Of a stretch of DNA of 64,000 bases, positions 8,422 to 17,294 are shown in pieces (the first letter of the stretch is position 1; each line of letters begins with the position of its first letter). The stretch is taken from assembly GCF_021172165.1 (NCBI RefSeq), contig NZ_CP089096.1, positions 2,356,001 to 2,420,000 on the forward strand. The letters are read 5' to 3'. Under the pieces are notes generated by a model that was not told the origin of the DNA, ran no database searches, and saw only the letters and a list, made by a program, of their open reading frames with translations. The stretch is from Flavobacterium channae (GTDB taxonomy: Bacteria > Bacteroidota > Bacteroidia > Flavobacteriales > Flavobacteriaceae). Position numbers and translations under genes: made by a program.

Positions 8422-8940
8422 TTAATCTCCATAGATAATTCCCCAATAACCAATTTTGAGTTTATAATTCACAAATTCTTGATTATCATATATTTCTGTC
8501 CTCAATTCTATCTTTCGATTTAATTTTTCATCATTAATTTCAATATTATAATAATCTCCACCTCTTCCTGTATGATGATAAACATCTATCACATTACCGG
8601 AAATTATAATTTGCTCATTTCCTATTAAAGCGTTACTTACAACAACTAAAAATCGAGTAAAAAAGAACAAACTAAAAAAAATCAATATTGAATATACTAA
8701 AGGTGCAAAAACTCTATCAAACTTTTTTGGTCTTTCATTTTCTTGTTTTATAAATTTAGAATAAAACTTATAAACTAAAAAAGATAGAATACCTGACAAA
8801 ATAATAATTGGTATTATTAGATTTTGAAGAACTATCTCAGACGCTTTACCAATATCAATGATGTCATAAGGAGAAGTATAACTTGCAAAAAAAGCAGTAA
8901 AAAGTCCAAAAAATACTGGGATAACAATTTCTTTTTTCAT
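8422..8940 (-). CDS. membrane protein of unknown function (172 aa)
   Basis: Not recognised. Three predicted membrane segments are at about residues 5-22, 42-60 and 78-100, followed by a soluble C-terminal domain of about 65 residues. That domain is beta-strand-like (IIISGNVIDVYHHTGRGGDYYNIEI) and could be a small OB-like or beta-barrel fold. There is no catalytic motif. The gene lies ten bases downstream of the folK-dNK gene on the same strand, so it is probably co-transcribed, but this gives no functional clue. Confidence 0.6.
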   Translation of the reverse strand: MKKEIVIPVFFGLFTAFFASYTSPYDIIDIGKASEIVLQNLIIPIIILSGILSFLVYKFYSKFIKQENERPKKFDRVFAPLVYSILIFFSLFFFTRFLVVVSNALIGNEQIIISGNVIDVYHHTGRGGDYYNIEINDEKLNRKIELRTEIYDNQEFVNYKLKIGYWGIIYGD

Positions 8941-8950
8941 CTTTTTTTAA

Positions 8951-10081
8951 TTAGCAAATTTTCTTTTTGATCTCACTCAAAATCTTCACATAATCTTCTT
9001 GTTTTTTCACGAAATCTAAATCAGAAACATCAATAATCAACACATTTAAATCGGTTTGGGTTTTGATGTAATCCAAATAACCTTGATTAATTTTTTCTAG
9101 GTAATCGGCCGGAATTTCTTGCTCGTAACTTCTGCCACGCTTTTTGATGTTTACCAGTAATCTTTCAGTATTTTGGTACAAATACACGTACAAATCAGGT
9201 TTTGGCATTTCTTTATGAATGATGTCAAACATGGTTTTGTACAAACGAAATTCATCTTCTTGAAGCGTGACTTTTGCAAAAATCAACGATTTAAAAATAT
9301 GATAATCGGCTACCACAAAATCTTTGAACAAGTCAAATTGCGCCAAATCATCTGATAATTGTTGGTATCTATCCGCTAAAAAAGACATTTCTAAAGGAAA
9401 CGCATAACGGCTTTGATCTTTGTAAAACTTAGGTAAAAACGGATTATCGGCAAAACGCTCTAAAACCAATTTTGCATTACAATCTTGTGCAATTTTTGAA
9501 GACAAAGTTGTTTTTCCAGCGCCAATATTTCCTTCAATAGCAATATAATTGAATTGTTGTAATTCTAATTTTTCAATTGGCGAAACTAACGATGCTACAA
9601 CTTTTATTTCGCTGTTATCCTCAGTTTGAGATAACAATTGCAGAATTGTTTTCTTTAAAATTGGATGTTCCCAATTCAATCCTAAATCCATCATGGGTTG
9701 CAACACAAACTTGCGATTTTGCATTAATGGATGCGGAACTTGCAAGTTTTCAGTAGAAATAATTTCCTCGTCAAAAGCAATGATATCAACATCAATAATT
9801 CGCGCTTGATATCCTGAATCTTTGGTACGAATTCTACCTAACTTCTTTTCTACTCTCAAAACCTGATTCAAAATTTTTTGAGCCGATTTTGTAGTGTGAA
9901 TTAAAATTGCAGCATTATAAAAAGGCTCACTTTCAAAACCCCAAGCTGGCGTTTCGTAAATTTTGGAAACCTTTACAACCGTTGCTACTTCACTATGAAT
10001 CAAATCAATACAAGCCTGAATCGTTTCAAAACGATTTCCTTGATTACTTCCTAACGATACTATAACTTGGTGTTGACTCAT
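8951..10081 (-). CDS. folK: bifunctional HPPK (FolK) / deoxynucleoside kinase fusion
   Basis: Two enzymes in one 376-residue chain. Residues 1-160 are 6-hydroxymethyl-7,8-dihydropterin pyrophosphokinase of folate synthesis: VSLGSNQGNR, AAILIHT, then RIIDVDI with metal-binding D97 and D99 and VPHPLMQNRKFVL. Residues about 176-376 are a deoxyribonucleoside kinase of the dGK/dAK type: P-loop IEGNIGAGKTT (182-192), LERFADNPFLPKFY and a C-terminal KRGRSYEQEI lid. This fusion is known from flavobacteria, where the kinase half was reported as a deoxyadenosine kinase. A shortened -7-like box (10093-10087) lies right before the ATG. Confidence 0.93.
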   Translation of the reverse strand: MSQHQVIVSLGSNQGNRFETIQACIDLIHSEVATVVKVSKIYETPAWGFESEPFYNAAILIHTTKSAQKILNQVLRVEKKLGRIRTKDSGYQARIIDVDIIAFDEEIISTENLQVPHPLMQNRKFVLQPMMDLGLNWEHPILKKTILQLLSQTEDNSEIKVVASLVSPIEKLELQQFNYIAIEGNIGAGKTTLSSKIAQDCNAKLVLERFADNPFLPKFYKDQSRYAFPLEMSFLADRYQQLSDDLAQFDLFKDFVVADYHIFKSLIFAKVTLQEDEFRLYKTMFDIIHKEMPKPDLYVYLYQNTERLLVNIKKRGRSYEQEIPADYLEKINQGYLDYIKTQTDLNVLIIDVSDLDFVKKQEDYVKILSEIKKKIC

Positions 10082-10196
10082 ATTGGCAAAATAACAAACA
10101 TTTTTAGACTTCTAATTTACCTTTTCCATTTTTTTATGAACATGTAACAATTTTTGAGTTTTTTCTACTAATGCTATGAATTAAAATGAAAATGAA

Positions 10197-11963
10197 ATGA
10201 AATTTTTAGGAAATGTATTAGCTACAATTGTTGGGTTATTTGTTTTTTGCATAATGTCCTTTTTTGGTATTATCATAATTGGTGCCATTGCAGGAGGCGG
10301 AGACGAAACCGTTACTGTAAAAAATAATTCCGTTATTGAATTAGATTTATCAAAAGTAAGTTTGGATTATGCTGGAAAAACCAACTACAAAGACTTTAAT
10401 TATTTTGAAGCGCATCATGATGGTGTTACCGATATTTTAAATGCCATTGAAGCTGCAAAAAAAGATAAAAAAATTAAAGGAATTTCGATTCTTAACAACC
10501 AATCACAACTAGGTTTAGCCCAAAGCAAAGCAGTACGAGATAAATTAGAAGATTTCAAAAAATCTGGAAAATTTGTTTATGCTTACGCTAATTTTTACAC
10601 ACAAGGCGAATATTATTTAAATTCGGTTGCAGACCAAGTATATTTAAACCCAATGGGGGAAGTTGATTTCAAAGGATTATCTTCTGAAATTATCTACATG
10701 AAAGAGTTACAAGAAAAATCAGGTATTAAGTTTGAAGTAATTCGTCATGGAAAATACAAAAGCGCTGTTGAACCTTACTTATCACAAGAAATGAGTCCAG
10801 AAAACCGCGAACAAATGACTGTTTTGTTAAACTCGGTTTGGACTACTATTGTAGAAGATATTGCTAAAAGCAGAAAACTATCAGTAGCGCAATTAAATGC
10901 TATCGCCAATTCATTAGGAGCAAGAACACCAGAATTAGCTTTAGCAAATAAATTAGTGGATAAAATAGCTTATGAAGACGAATATCACGATATGATTAGA
11001 GCGAAATTAAAGCTTGACAAAAAAGAAAAATATGATATCGTAAGTATCACAGATTATGCAAAAACTGCCGCTTCAACTGTTGAAGATTATACAAAGAAAG
11101 ATATCATTGCTGTAATTTATGCACAAGGAGAAATTGCAGGAGGTGAAGGTGATGTAAATATAATAGGAGAAGGTTCAATTAAGCGATCTTTACAAGAAGC
11201 AAGAGAGAATGAAGATGTAAAAGCAATTGTTTTACGTGTAAATAGCCCTGGAGGAAGTGCTTTGACTTCAGAGTTGATTTGGAGAGAAATTGAAATCACT
11301 AAAAAAACAAAGCCTGTTGTAGTTTCTATGGGGAATTATGCCGCTTCTGGAGGATATTACATTGCAGCTAATGCGGATCGAATTTTCGCAGAACCAAACA
11401 CGATTACAGGTTCTATCGGAGTTTTTGGAATGCTACCTAATATGAACCAATTAGGTAAAAATATCGGAATTAATGCCGAACAAGTTAAAACTCACGAAAA
11501 CGCAAGTGGTTATAGCATTTTTGAACCAATTGACGAGAACTTTAAAGGATTTGTTTTAGAAAGCATCGAAAAAACCTATGCTACTTTTCTTAAAAGAGTA
11601 GCTGATGGAAGAAAAATGACCACTGAACAAGTTGATGCTATTGCACAAGGACGAGTTTGGACAGGAATTGACGCTCAAAAACTAGGCTTAGTAGACGAAA
11701 TTGGTGGTTTAGATGCTGCCATTAAATATGCAGCAAAACTTGGAAAAACAAATTCGTACAGAACTGAAAACTTCCCAGAATACGAAAAAAGCTTTGAAGA
11801 TTTATTAGCTAATTTCACAGGAATGGCCATGTTTAAAACTAAAGAGCAATTATTAAAAGAACAACTTGGTGAAGAAGGCTATCAAATGCTAGAACAAATA
11901 AAACGAGTTAAAAGCAGAAAAGGTATCCAGGCCATGATGCCATACGAAATTGAGATTCATTAA
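10197..11963 (+). CDS. sppA: signal peptide peptidase SppA, 67-kDa type
   Basis: Inner-membrane protease that clears cleaved signal peptides in the periplasm. An N-terminal membrane anchor spans residues 8-32. The two tandem S49 domains are complete. The catalytic lysine of the first domain is K188 in GKYKSAVEPYLSQEMSP, and the nucleophile of the second is S384 in GNYAASGGYYIA. VLRVNSPGGSALTSE forms the substrate groove. The 588-residue length matches the E. coli type rather than the short Bacillus form. The gene is divergent from folK-dNK and ends at its own terminator. Confidence 0.96.
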   Translation: MKFLGNVLATIVGLFVFCIMSFFGIIIIGAIAGGGDETVTVKNNSVIELDLSKVSLDYAGKTNYKDFNYFEAHHDGVTDILNAIEAAKKDKKIKGISILNNQSQLGLAQSKAVRDKLEDFKKSGKFVYAYANFYTQGEYYLNSVADQVYLNPMGEVDFKGLSSEIIYMKELQEKSGIKFEVIRHGKYKSAVEPYLSQEMSPENREQMTVLLNSVWTTIVEDIAKSRKLSVAQLNAIANSLGARTPELALANKLVDKIAYEDEYHDMIRAKLKLDKKEKYDIVSITDYAKTAASTVEDYTKKDIIAVIYAQGEIAGGEGDVNIIGEGSIKRSLQEARENEDVKAIVLRVNSPGGSALTSELIWREIEITKKTKPVVVSMGNYAASGGYYIAANADRIFAEPNTITGSIGVFGMLPNMNQLGKNIGINAEQVKTHENASGYSIFEPIDENFKGFVLESIEKTYATFLKRVADGRKMTTEQVDAIAQGRVWTGIDAQKLGLVDEIGGLDAAIKYAAKLGKTNSYRTENFPEYEKSFEDLLANFTGMAMFKTKEQLLKEQLGEEGYQMLEQIKRVKSRKGIQAMMPYEIEIH

Positions 11964-11980
11964 TCTTTACTGTAAACATC

Positions 11981-12017
11981 AAAATCCCAAAGACAATTCG
12001 TTTTTGGGATTTTTTTA
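11981..12017 (+). terminator. terminator after sppA
   Basis: The hairpin AAAATCCCAAA / TTTTTGGGATTTT with a loop of about nine bases is followed by a T-rich run. Confidence 0.8.
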
Positions 12018-12059
12018 TATATTTTACCCAAATTTAATGCGTAAATTTACAATTGGTAT

Positions 12060-12067
12060 TACTTTTG
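12060..12067 (+). promoter_or_regulatory. -7 promoter box for the AsmA-like gene
   Basis: TACTTTTG fits TAnnTTTG and sits 35 bases before the ATG. No TTG is present at the ideal upstream distance, so the call rests on the -7 element. Confidence 0.45.
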
Positions 12068-12102
12068 TGTAGCTAAAATCATTCACTTTAAAAAATATAA
12101 TC

Positions 12103-14718
12103 ATGTTAAAGAAAGTTTTAAAAGGACTTGGGATATTTCTTTTGGTAACCATCATCGTATTAGCAGCCGCACCTTATTTGTTTAAAGACAAAATCAAGGA
12201 AATGATTGCTAAAACATTAAACGAAAATGTTAATGCTAACATTGCATTCGAAGATGTGGATTTGAGTTTGTTTAAAAGTTTTCCACAAGCTCATGTAACA
12301 ATTGATAAGCTGAGCATCATAAACAAAGCTCCTTTTGCTGGCGATACGCTTTTATATGCTGGAGAAACCAATGTAACTATGAGTGTAAAAGAACTTTTTA
12401 AAGGCGATGGTGAAACCATGAGTTTAGAAAGTTTTAGCGCTGTTAACGGAATTGTAAATATCATTTTCAATAAAGAGGGTGTAGGTAATTTTGACATCGC
12501 TATAAAAGAAGCAGAAGAAAAAAAACCTTCTGATAGTAAGCCATTTTCTTTAGACATACAAAAGTATGGAGTTGAGAATCTAAAATTCAGTTATATTGAT
12601 GAAGGTTCGAACATGAAAATGGTTTTAGACAGCATTTATCATGAAGGAAAAGGAAATTTTGCTGCTCAAAAATTAGATTTAGAAACCAAAACTTCGGCAA
12701 AATTATCTTTTGAAATGGAGAAAATGAGCTACATGAACAATGTAGGAATCACTTTAGATGCTATTTTAGGAATTGATTTAGAGAAAAGCAAATACGAATT
12801 CAAAGACAATAAAGCCTTAATCAATCAATTACCATTAGAATTTAATGGATTTATTCAAATGGTGGAAGCGGGTCAAACCTATGACTTAACATTCAAAACA
12901 CCAACCTCTGATTTCAAAAACTTCTTAGGATTAGTTCCTGCTGCTTATTCTGGCGATATTAATAAAGTAAAAACATCAGGACAATTCTCGGTAGATGGAA
13001 AAGTAAAAGGAAATTTAACCGAAACTTCGATTCCAACATTTGATGTGAAAATTGCTTCGAATAATGCCTCTTTCCAATATCCTGATTTACCAAAATCAGT
13101 AAAAAATATTGTAATTAACACCCATATTGTTAATGAAACTGGTGCAATGAATGACACTTATGTAAATTTACATCAACTCTCATTTGCTATTGACCAAGAC
13201 GTTTTTAATGCGAAGGCAATTGTGAAAAATATTGCTACAAACGCATTAGTAGATGCCGAATTAAAAGGAACTATCAATTTAGCAAACGTTACAAAAGCCT
13301 ATCCGGTAAAATTAGACAAACCCTTAACTGGAATTCTAAAAGCCGATGTAAAAACGAAGTTCGATATGCAATCGGTTGAGAAAAGTCAGTATCAAAACAT
13401 ACAAAACTCGGGAACCGTTAGTTTAACTGGATTTAATTATGAAGGTCCAGAAATGGCAAAACCATTTAAGATTAATCAAGCTGCAGTTGCTTTTAATCCA
13501 AATCACATCAACTTGAGTCAATTTGATGCTAAAACTGGAACATCTGACATTCAGATTAATGGAACTCTAGATAATTTTTATGGCTTTTTATTTAGAAACC
13601 AAATTTTGAAAGGAAACTTTTATATGAACTCGACCAAATTAGTAGTTTCTGATTTCATGACACCTACTACCACAACTAGTGATGATGGCAAAAAAACTAC
13701 CGAAGCTGTTAAAATTCCTTCATTCTTAGATTGCAGCATTACAGCTAAAGCGGGAACAGTTATTTATGACAATTTAAACTTAAAAGATGTTTCAGGTAAC
13801 CTAACTATTCGTGACGAAGCTGTTATGTTAAACAACTTAAAAATGGGAGTTTTTGGAGGAAATATTGGTTTAACCGGAACCGTTTCAACAAAAGGAAAAA
13901 CTCCAAAATTTGATATGAATTTAGGATTAAATTCGGTTAACATTGCAGAATCTTTTACACAATTAGACATGCTAAAATCGATTGCTCCAATTGCAGGAGT
14001 TGTCAATGGAAAACTGAATTCGACCATTAAATTATCTGGTGATTTACAAAATGATATGACCCCAAATTTAAAAACGATTTCTGGTGATTTATTTGGACAA
14101 TTATTATCAACTACTATTAATGAAAAGAATTCAGCTATGTTAACTGCATTGAGTTCCAACATGAAATTCATCGATATGAGTAAAGTAAATCTTAATGATG
14201 TTAAAGCGGCTCTTTCTTTTAAAGATGGAAAAGTAAATGTAAAACCTTTCGATATCAAATATCAAGATATTACTGTTAATGTTGGCGGAAGTCATGGTTT
14301 TGATCAAACGATGAATTATAATTTAAAATTTGATGTTCCTGTTAAATACTTAGGAAAAGAAGTGACAAATTTAGTGGCAAAATTAACCCCTGCCGACCAA
14401 AAACAGATTACAAGTATTCCGGTTACAGGATTGATGACTGGTAACTTCACGCAACCTAAATTTAATTCCGATTTAAAACAATCTACTACTAATTTAACCA
14501 CACAGTTGGTTAAAATGCAGAAAGACAAATTGGTTAATCAAGGAACTTCTGCCTTGAGCAATTTAATTAACGGAACAAAAGGAAATAACTCTGGAACTAC
14601 AACAGCTACAGACACTACTAAAACTAAATCTACTCCTAAAGAAGAAATTAAAAACACCATTAAAGACAAAGCTGGTGCAATAAAAAATTTATTTGGCGGC
14701 AAGAAAAAAGAAGAATAA
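12103..14718 (+). CDS. AsmA-like envelope protein (871 aa)
   Basis: A large membrane-anchored periplasmic protein of the AsmA/DUF748 group, related to bridge-like proteins proposed to move lipids to or help assemble the outer membrane. One membrane segment is at residues 5-27, followed directly by the AsmA signature (LNENVNANIAFEDVDLSLFKSFPQAHVTIDKLSI). A long beta-rich region repeats 'L.G..N......G' units, with a second AsmA-C-like part around 560-760 (MLNNLKMGVFGGNIGLTGTV). The tail from about 800 is Lys/Thr-rich and low-complexity. The gene is monocistronic. The exact cargo is unknown. Confidence 0.85.
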   Translation: MLKKVLKGLGIFLLVTIIVLAAAPYLFKDKIKEMIAKTLNENVNANIAFEDVDLSLFKSFPQAHVTIDKLSIINKAPFAGDTLLYAGETNVTMSVKELFKGDGETMSLESFSAVNGIVNIIFNKEGVGNFDIAIKEAEEKKPSDSKPFSLDIQKYGVENLKFSYIDEGSNMKMVLDSIYHEGKGNFAAQKLDLETKTSAKLSFEMEKMSYMNNVGITLDAILGIDLEKSKYEFKDNKALINQLPLEFNGFIQMVEAGQTYDLTFKTPTSDFKNFLGLVPAAYSGDINKVKTSGQFSVDGKVKGNLTETSIPTFDVKIASNNASFQYPDLPKSVKNIVINTHIVNETGAMNDTYVNLHQLSFAIDQDVFNAKAIVKNIATNALVDAELKGTINLANVTKAYPVKLDKPLTGILKADVKTKFDMQSVEKSQYQNIQNSGTVSLTGFNYEGPEMAKPFKINQAAVAFNPNHINLSQFDAKTGTSDIQINGTLDNFYGFLFRNQILKGNFYMNSTKLVVSDFMTPTTTTSDDGKKTTEAVKIPSFLDCSITAKAGTVIYDNLNLKDVSGNLTIRDEAVMLNNLKMGVFGGNIGLTGTVSTKGKTPKFDMNLGLNSVNIAESFTQLDMLKSIAPIAGVVNGKLNSTIKLSGDLQNDMTPNLKTISGDLFGQLLSTTINEKNSAMLTALSSNMKFIDMSKVNLNDVKAALSFKDGKVNVKPFDIKYQDITVNVGGSHGFDQTMNYNLKFDVPVKYLGKEVTNLVAKLTPADQKQITSIPVTGLMTGNFTQPKFNSDLKQSTTNLTTQLVKMQKDKLVNQGTSALSNLINGTKGNNSGTTTATDTTKTKSTPKEEIKNTIKDKAGAIKNLFGGKKKEE

Positions 14719-14735
14719 ACAACAAATAACAACAT

Positions 14736-14763
14736 AAACCCTTTCAATTGAAAGGGTTTTCTG
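14736..14763. terminator. palindromic terminator after the AsmA-like gene
   Basis: A perfect 24-base palindrome, AAACCCTTTCAA / TTGAAAGGGTTT, followed by TTTTCTG. Its right edge lies next to the orphan copy of the DUF2797 3' end, so it probably once served that convergent gene as well. Confidence 0.85.
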
Positions 14764-14829
14764 TTATAAGCTCATCTTCACCACATAACCTTCATAAGTT
14801 CTAACATTAAAAACGGTTCCATCTTCAAA
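14764..14829 (-). pseudogene. orphan 3' end of a DUF2797 gene (left copy of the 62-bp repeat)
   Basis: On the minus strand these bases encode the last residues of the DUF2797 protein (...FEDGTVFNVRTYEGYVVKMSL) and then a TAA stop at 14766-14764. Positions 14768-14829 are identical, base for base, to 17299-17360 inside the intact gene, which ends with TAG. There is no upstream part of the gene here. It is a severed or duplicated tail that marks the left border of a cassette. Confidence 0.88.
14768..14829. repeat. 62-bp direct repeat, left copy
   Basis: Perfectly identical to 17299-17360 in the same orientation. It begins AAGCTCATCTTCACC and ends CCATCTTCAAA. Identity stops sharply on both sides (T versus C on the left, A versus T on the right). 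The spacing between copies is 2,531 bases. Confidence 0.97.
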
Positions 14830-15013
14830 AAAAGTAAAAACCGTAACATTTTTACGGTAAAACCGTAAAATCAGATTATTTTTAATACCGATTTTTGTGT
14901 AAATTTTTTAATTATACAAAAATGAAACAAAAAATAACTAAATTTTCGCAAGGGAACAGCCCTCCAAAAAGAAAAATTAACTTTACATTTTTAATATTTA
15001 ACACATTACAAAC

Positions 15014-15571
15014 ATGAAGACAATTCAATTATTTATCACTATTGCATTATTATCATTTTTAACAACTAACGCTCAAATTACAAAAGGGAATTGGATGGTT
15101 GGAGGCACTGGAAGCTTCACAAATTATAAAAGTACTTTTCAAAGCGGTAATACCGAAATTAGTCAAACAGGGAGTGCATTAAATATTTCTCCAAATTTAG
15201 GCTACTTTATTGTAGATAATGTTGTTCTTGGTTCTATTGTAAGTTTTAGCTTTTCAAATCCATCTGGTGACAACAATAATAGTCAAGGTTATGGTTTATC
15301 ACCCTTTATTAGATATTACTTTAGAAAATCTGATAAAATGATTAACCCTTTTTTACAAACGGGTTATAGTTTAAGTAAAGGTAAAAGTGATTCAGGGGGA
15401 TCAAATAAAAGCACTGGATATACAATTAAAGGAGGTTCAGCTATTTTTTTAAACAGTAGTGTTGCTCTTGAACTCTCGCTTAATTATGATTCATCAAAGT
15501 TTAATTCAGATGTAAAATCTAATAATTTTACAGTTGGAATTGGTTTTCAAATACATTTAGAGAAAAAATAA
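15014..15571 (+). CDS. outer-membrane beta-barrel protein (185 aa)
   Basis: A signal peptide ends near residue 20 (LTTNAQ). The mature chain has alternating beta strands (NWMVGGTGSFTNYKSTF, LGYFIVDNVVLGSIVSFSF, LSPFIRYYFR) and ends in an amphipathic strand (FTVGIGFQIHLEKK). This resembles the small OmpX/OprF-type eight-strand barrels common in Bacteroidota. The specific function is unknown. It lies inside the repeat-flanked cassette, 22 bases ahead of the Ig-like protein gene, and the two are probably one transcript. Confidence 0.75.
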   Translation: MKTIQLFITIALLSFLTTNAQITKGNWMVGGTGSFTNYKSTFQSGNTEISQTGSALNISPNLGYFIVDNVVLGSIVSFSFSNPSGDNNNSQGYGLSPFIRYYFRKSDKMINPFLQTGYSLSKGKSDSGGSNKSTGYTIKGGSAIFLNSSVALELSLNYDSSKFNSDVKSNNFTVGIGFQIHLEKK

Positions 15572-15593
15572 AAATCTTTTAAAAAACAATAAA

Positions 15594-17198
15594 ATGAAAA
15601 ACAAAATAAAGTTTTTAAAATTAGTTGTAATACTATTTTTTAGTTTTAATACTCATTCTCAAGTAACAGTAAGTGTACAAAATTTACAATATACAAATAA
15701 TGGTCAACCTACTGTGTATCCATCAAATTGTGGGAATATAGATTTAGCATCAAGTATTAGCACATCATTATATTTAAGTATAAATTTAAGTAAACCTAAT
15801 GGTCAAGTTGTTGGTTTAAGTGATTTGCGTGTTTATACTCAGAAATCCTCCTCAGACTCGAGAATTGAAAGAAGTTGGATACAAATTCAAGAATCATTTT
15901 GGAGTACATCAGAACCAAGTACCTATCTTACAACTGCTAATTTCTCAATAAATTCTTCCGATTTTAATACTTCTGGTGGTACTTTATTTGTAGTTTTTAA
16001 GTCAAGTGGAAATGTTGAATATCAAACTGCTTGTAGCTTTACAATTACCAAAACCCCTCCTCCGTCATTTTCATTATCACCTTCAACAGTAAGTTTAGGT
16101 TGTGGTGATACAAGCCTAAGAACATTTACTATTACTCCAGCAAATATTCCAAGTGGGGCAAATGTAACTTATAGTTGGAATCATCCAGGTTGGACATTAG
16201 TTAGTTCAACAGCTACTTCTAGAACTTTACAACCAAATTCTACTAATAATTTACCTTCAAATGTAACCGTAACCCCAAGTATTAATAGTGTTACTCAAGC
16301 TACTAAAACTTGCGTTGTCAGCCGTGCTCCTTTTAATACAAACACACTTTCAATTTCGGGTAATAATTATGTTTGTGATACTGGTATTTATTCCATAAAC
16401 AATCTACCAAGTAGTGTAGTTATTCAATCTGTTACATCATCAAATAATAATATTGCAACAGTTAGTTTAACTGGTACTAATGAAATTTTAGTTACAAAAG
16501 TTTCAGATGGTATTGTTTCTATTTCTGCTACTGTTCAAAATACTTGTAATCAAATAGCAACGATTTCTAAAGAAAATATACAAATTGGAATTCCTAGTAA
16601 TGTAAACGATGCCGTTATTTCAGGTTCTAGTTCTGTTTGTTCAAATCAGTATTATACTTACACAATCACAGAAGCAAGTCATCCTTGTATAACCACTTTT
16701 AATTGGGATGTTTCTCCAAACTTGCAAATAATTTCTCAAAATTCAAATAGTGTAACTGTAATTAAAAATCCATCTGACAATCAAAATTCGGGTTACATTT
16801 CATATACTATTCCAAATACAAATGTTGAAATTAGAAAAGGAGTTTGGGTTGGTTTACCTGAAAATTCAGGATTAAACATACTTAAAATTGGTTCTTATGA
16901 TTTTTATGCTGGTAGTTGGACAACTCTAAAGGCAACTTATAGCGCACTTATTTACCCTGAAAGTGGAAATTATAATTTAACTTACGAATGGATAATCCCT
17001 AATAGCTATGTGAGAAATTATACCGACACTGCTTACAAAGATGTAAATCCAAGGAGTAGTGATCAATTAAATATTGGCATAAGAGCATGGAATGAATGCG
17101 GTTGCACAGATTGGTTTTATAAATTATTTGACGTAATTAGTGCAGGTACAGGTGGAGGAGGCACAGGTGGAGGAAATGTATTAACACCTGCCAATTAA
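15594..17198 (+). CDS. secreted protein with Ig/PKD-like domains (534 aa)
   Basis: The signal peptide (residues 1-23, ending NTHSQ) is followed by an N-terminal beta domain (about 25-150) and then several PKD- or Ig-like units of about 90 residues rich in Ser, Thr and Asn, many with paired cysteines (for example SLGCGDTSLRTFTITP, GNNYVCDTGIYSI, GSSSVCSNQYYTYTI, WNECGCTDWFYKLFDV). Such proteins are typical type IX secretion cargo or adhesins. It stops after a Gly/Thr linker (TGGGGTGGGNVLTPAN) with no C-terminal sorting domain. No such domain is found in another frame before the terminator, so the end may be lost. Function unknown. Confidence 0.7.
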   Translation: MKNKIKFLKLVVILFFSFNTHSQVTVSVQNLQYTNNGQPTVYPSNCGNIDLASSISTSLYLSINLSKPNGQVVGLSDLRVYTQKSSSDSRIERSWIQIQESFWSTSEPSTYLTTANFSINSSDFNTSGGTLFVVFKSSGNVEYQTACSFTITKTPPPSFSLSPSTVSLGCGDTSLRTFTITPANIPSGANVTYSWNHPGWTLVSSTATSRTLQPNSTNNLPSNVTVTPSINSVTQATKTCVVSRAPFNTNTLSISGNNYVCDTGIYSINNLPSSVVIQSVTSSNNNIATVSLTGTNEILVTKVSDGIVSISATVQNTCNQIATISKENIQIGIPSNVNDAVISGSSSVCSNQYYTYTITEASHPCITTFNWDVSPNLQIISQNSNSVTVIKNPSDNQNSGYISYTIPNTNVEIRKGVWVGLPENSGLNILKIGSYDFYAGSWTTLKATYSALIYPESGNYNLTYEWIIPNSYVRNYTDTAYKDVNPRSSDQLNIGIRAWNECGCTDWFYKLFDVISAGTGGGGTGGGNVLTPAN

Positions 17199-17227
17199 CT
17201 CATACTTATATTTAATCTTAATTTTCT

Positions 17228-17262
17228 ATAGCGACTTTCGTTTAATTGAAAGTCGCTATTAT
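17228..17262 (+). terminator. terminator at the right end of the cassette operon
   Basis: Perfect 11-bp arms ATAGCGACTTT / AAAGTCGCTAT with a ten-base loop, followed by TATCATTTTTG. Confidence 0.8.
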
Positions 17263-17294
17263 CATTTTTGTTTTTTATTAAAGAAATTAATATT

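Larger units (their letters stand above)
14719..15013. other. intergenic region at the left end of the cassette
   Basis: Contains the AsmA terminator, the orphan DUF2797 tail and, from 14840, three copies of an ACCGTAA/TTACGGT unit: ACCGTAA at 14840-14846, its perfect reverse complement at 14852-14858, and ACCGTAA again at 14862-14868. The rest is AT-rich leader for the beta-barrel gene, with a weak TAACTTTA box. No further gene was found. Confidence 0.7.

Noticed and set aside
13764..14258. A 164-codon open frame on the minus strand inside the AsmA-like gene
   Set aside because: It is antisense to a confident coding region and its translation is unstructured, Phe/Ser/Asn-rich reverse-strand sequence. 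AT-rich genes with few stops on the opposite strand give such frames by chance.
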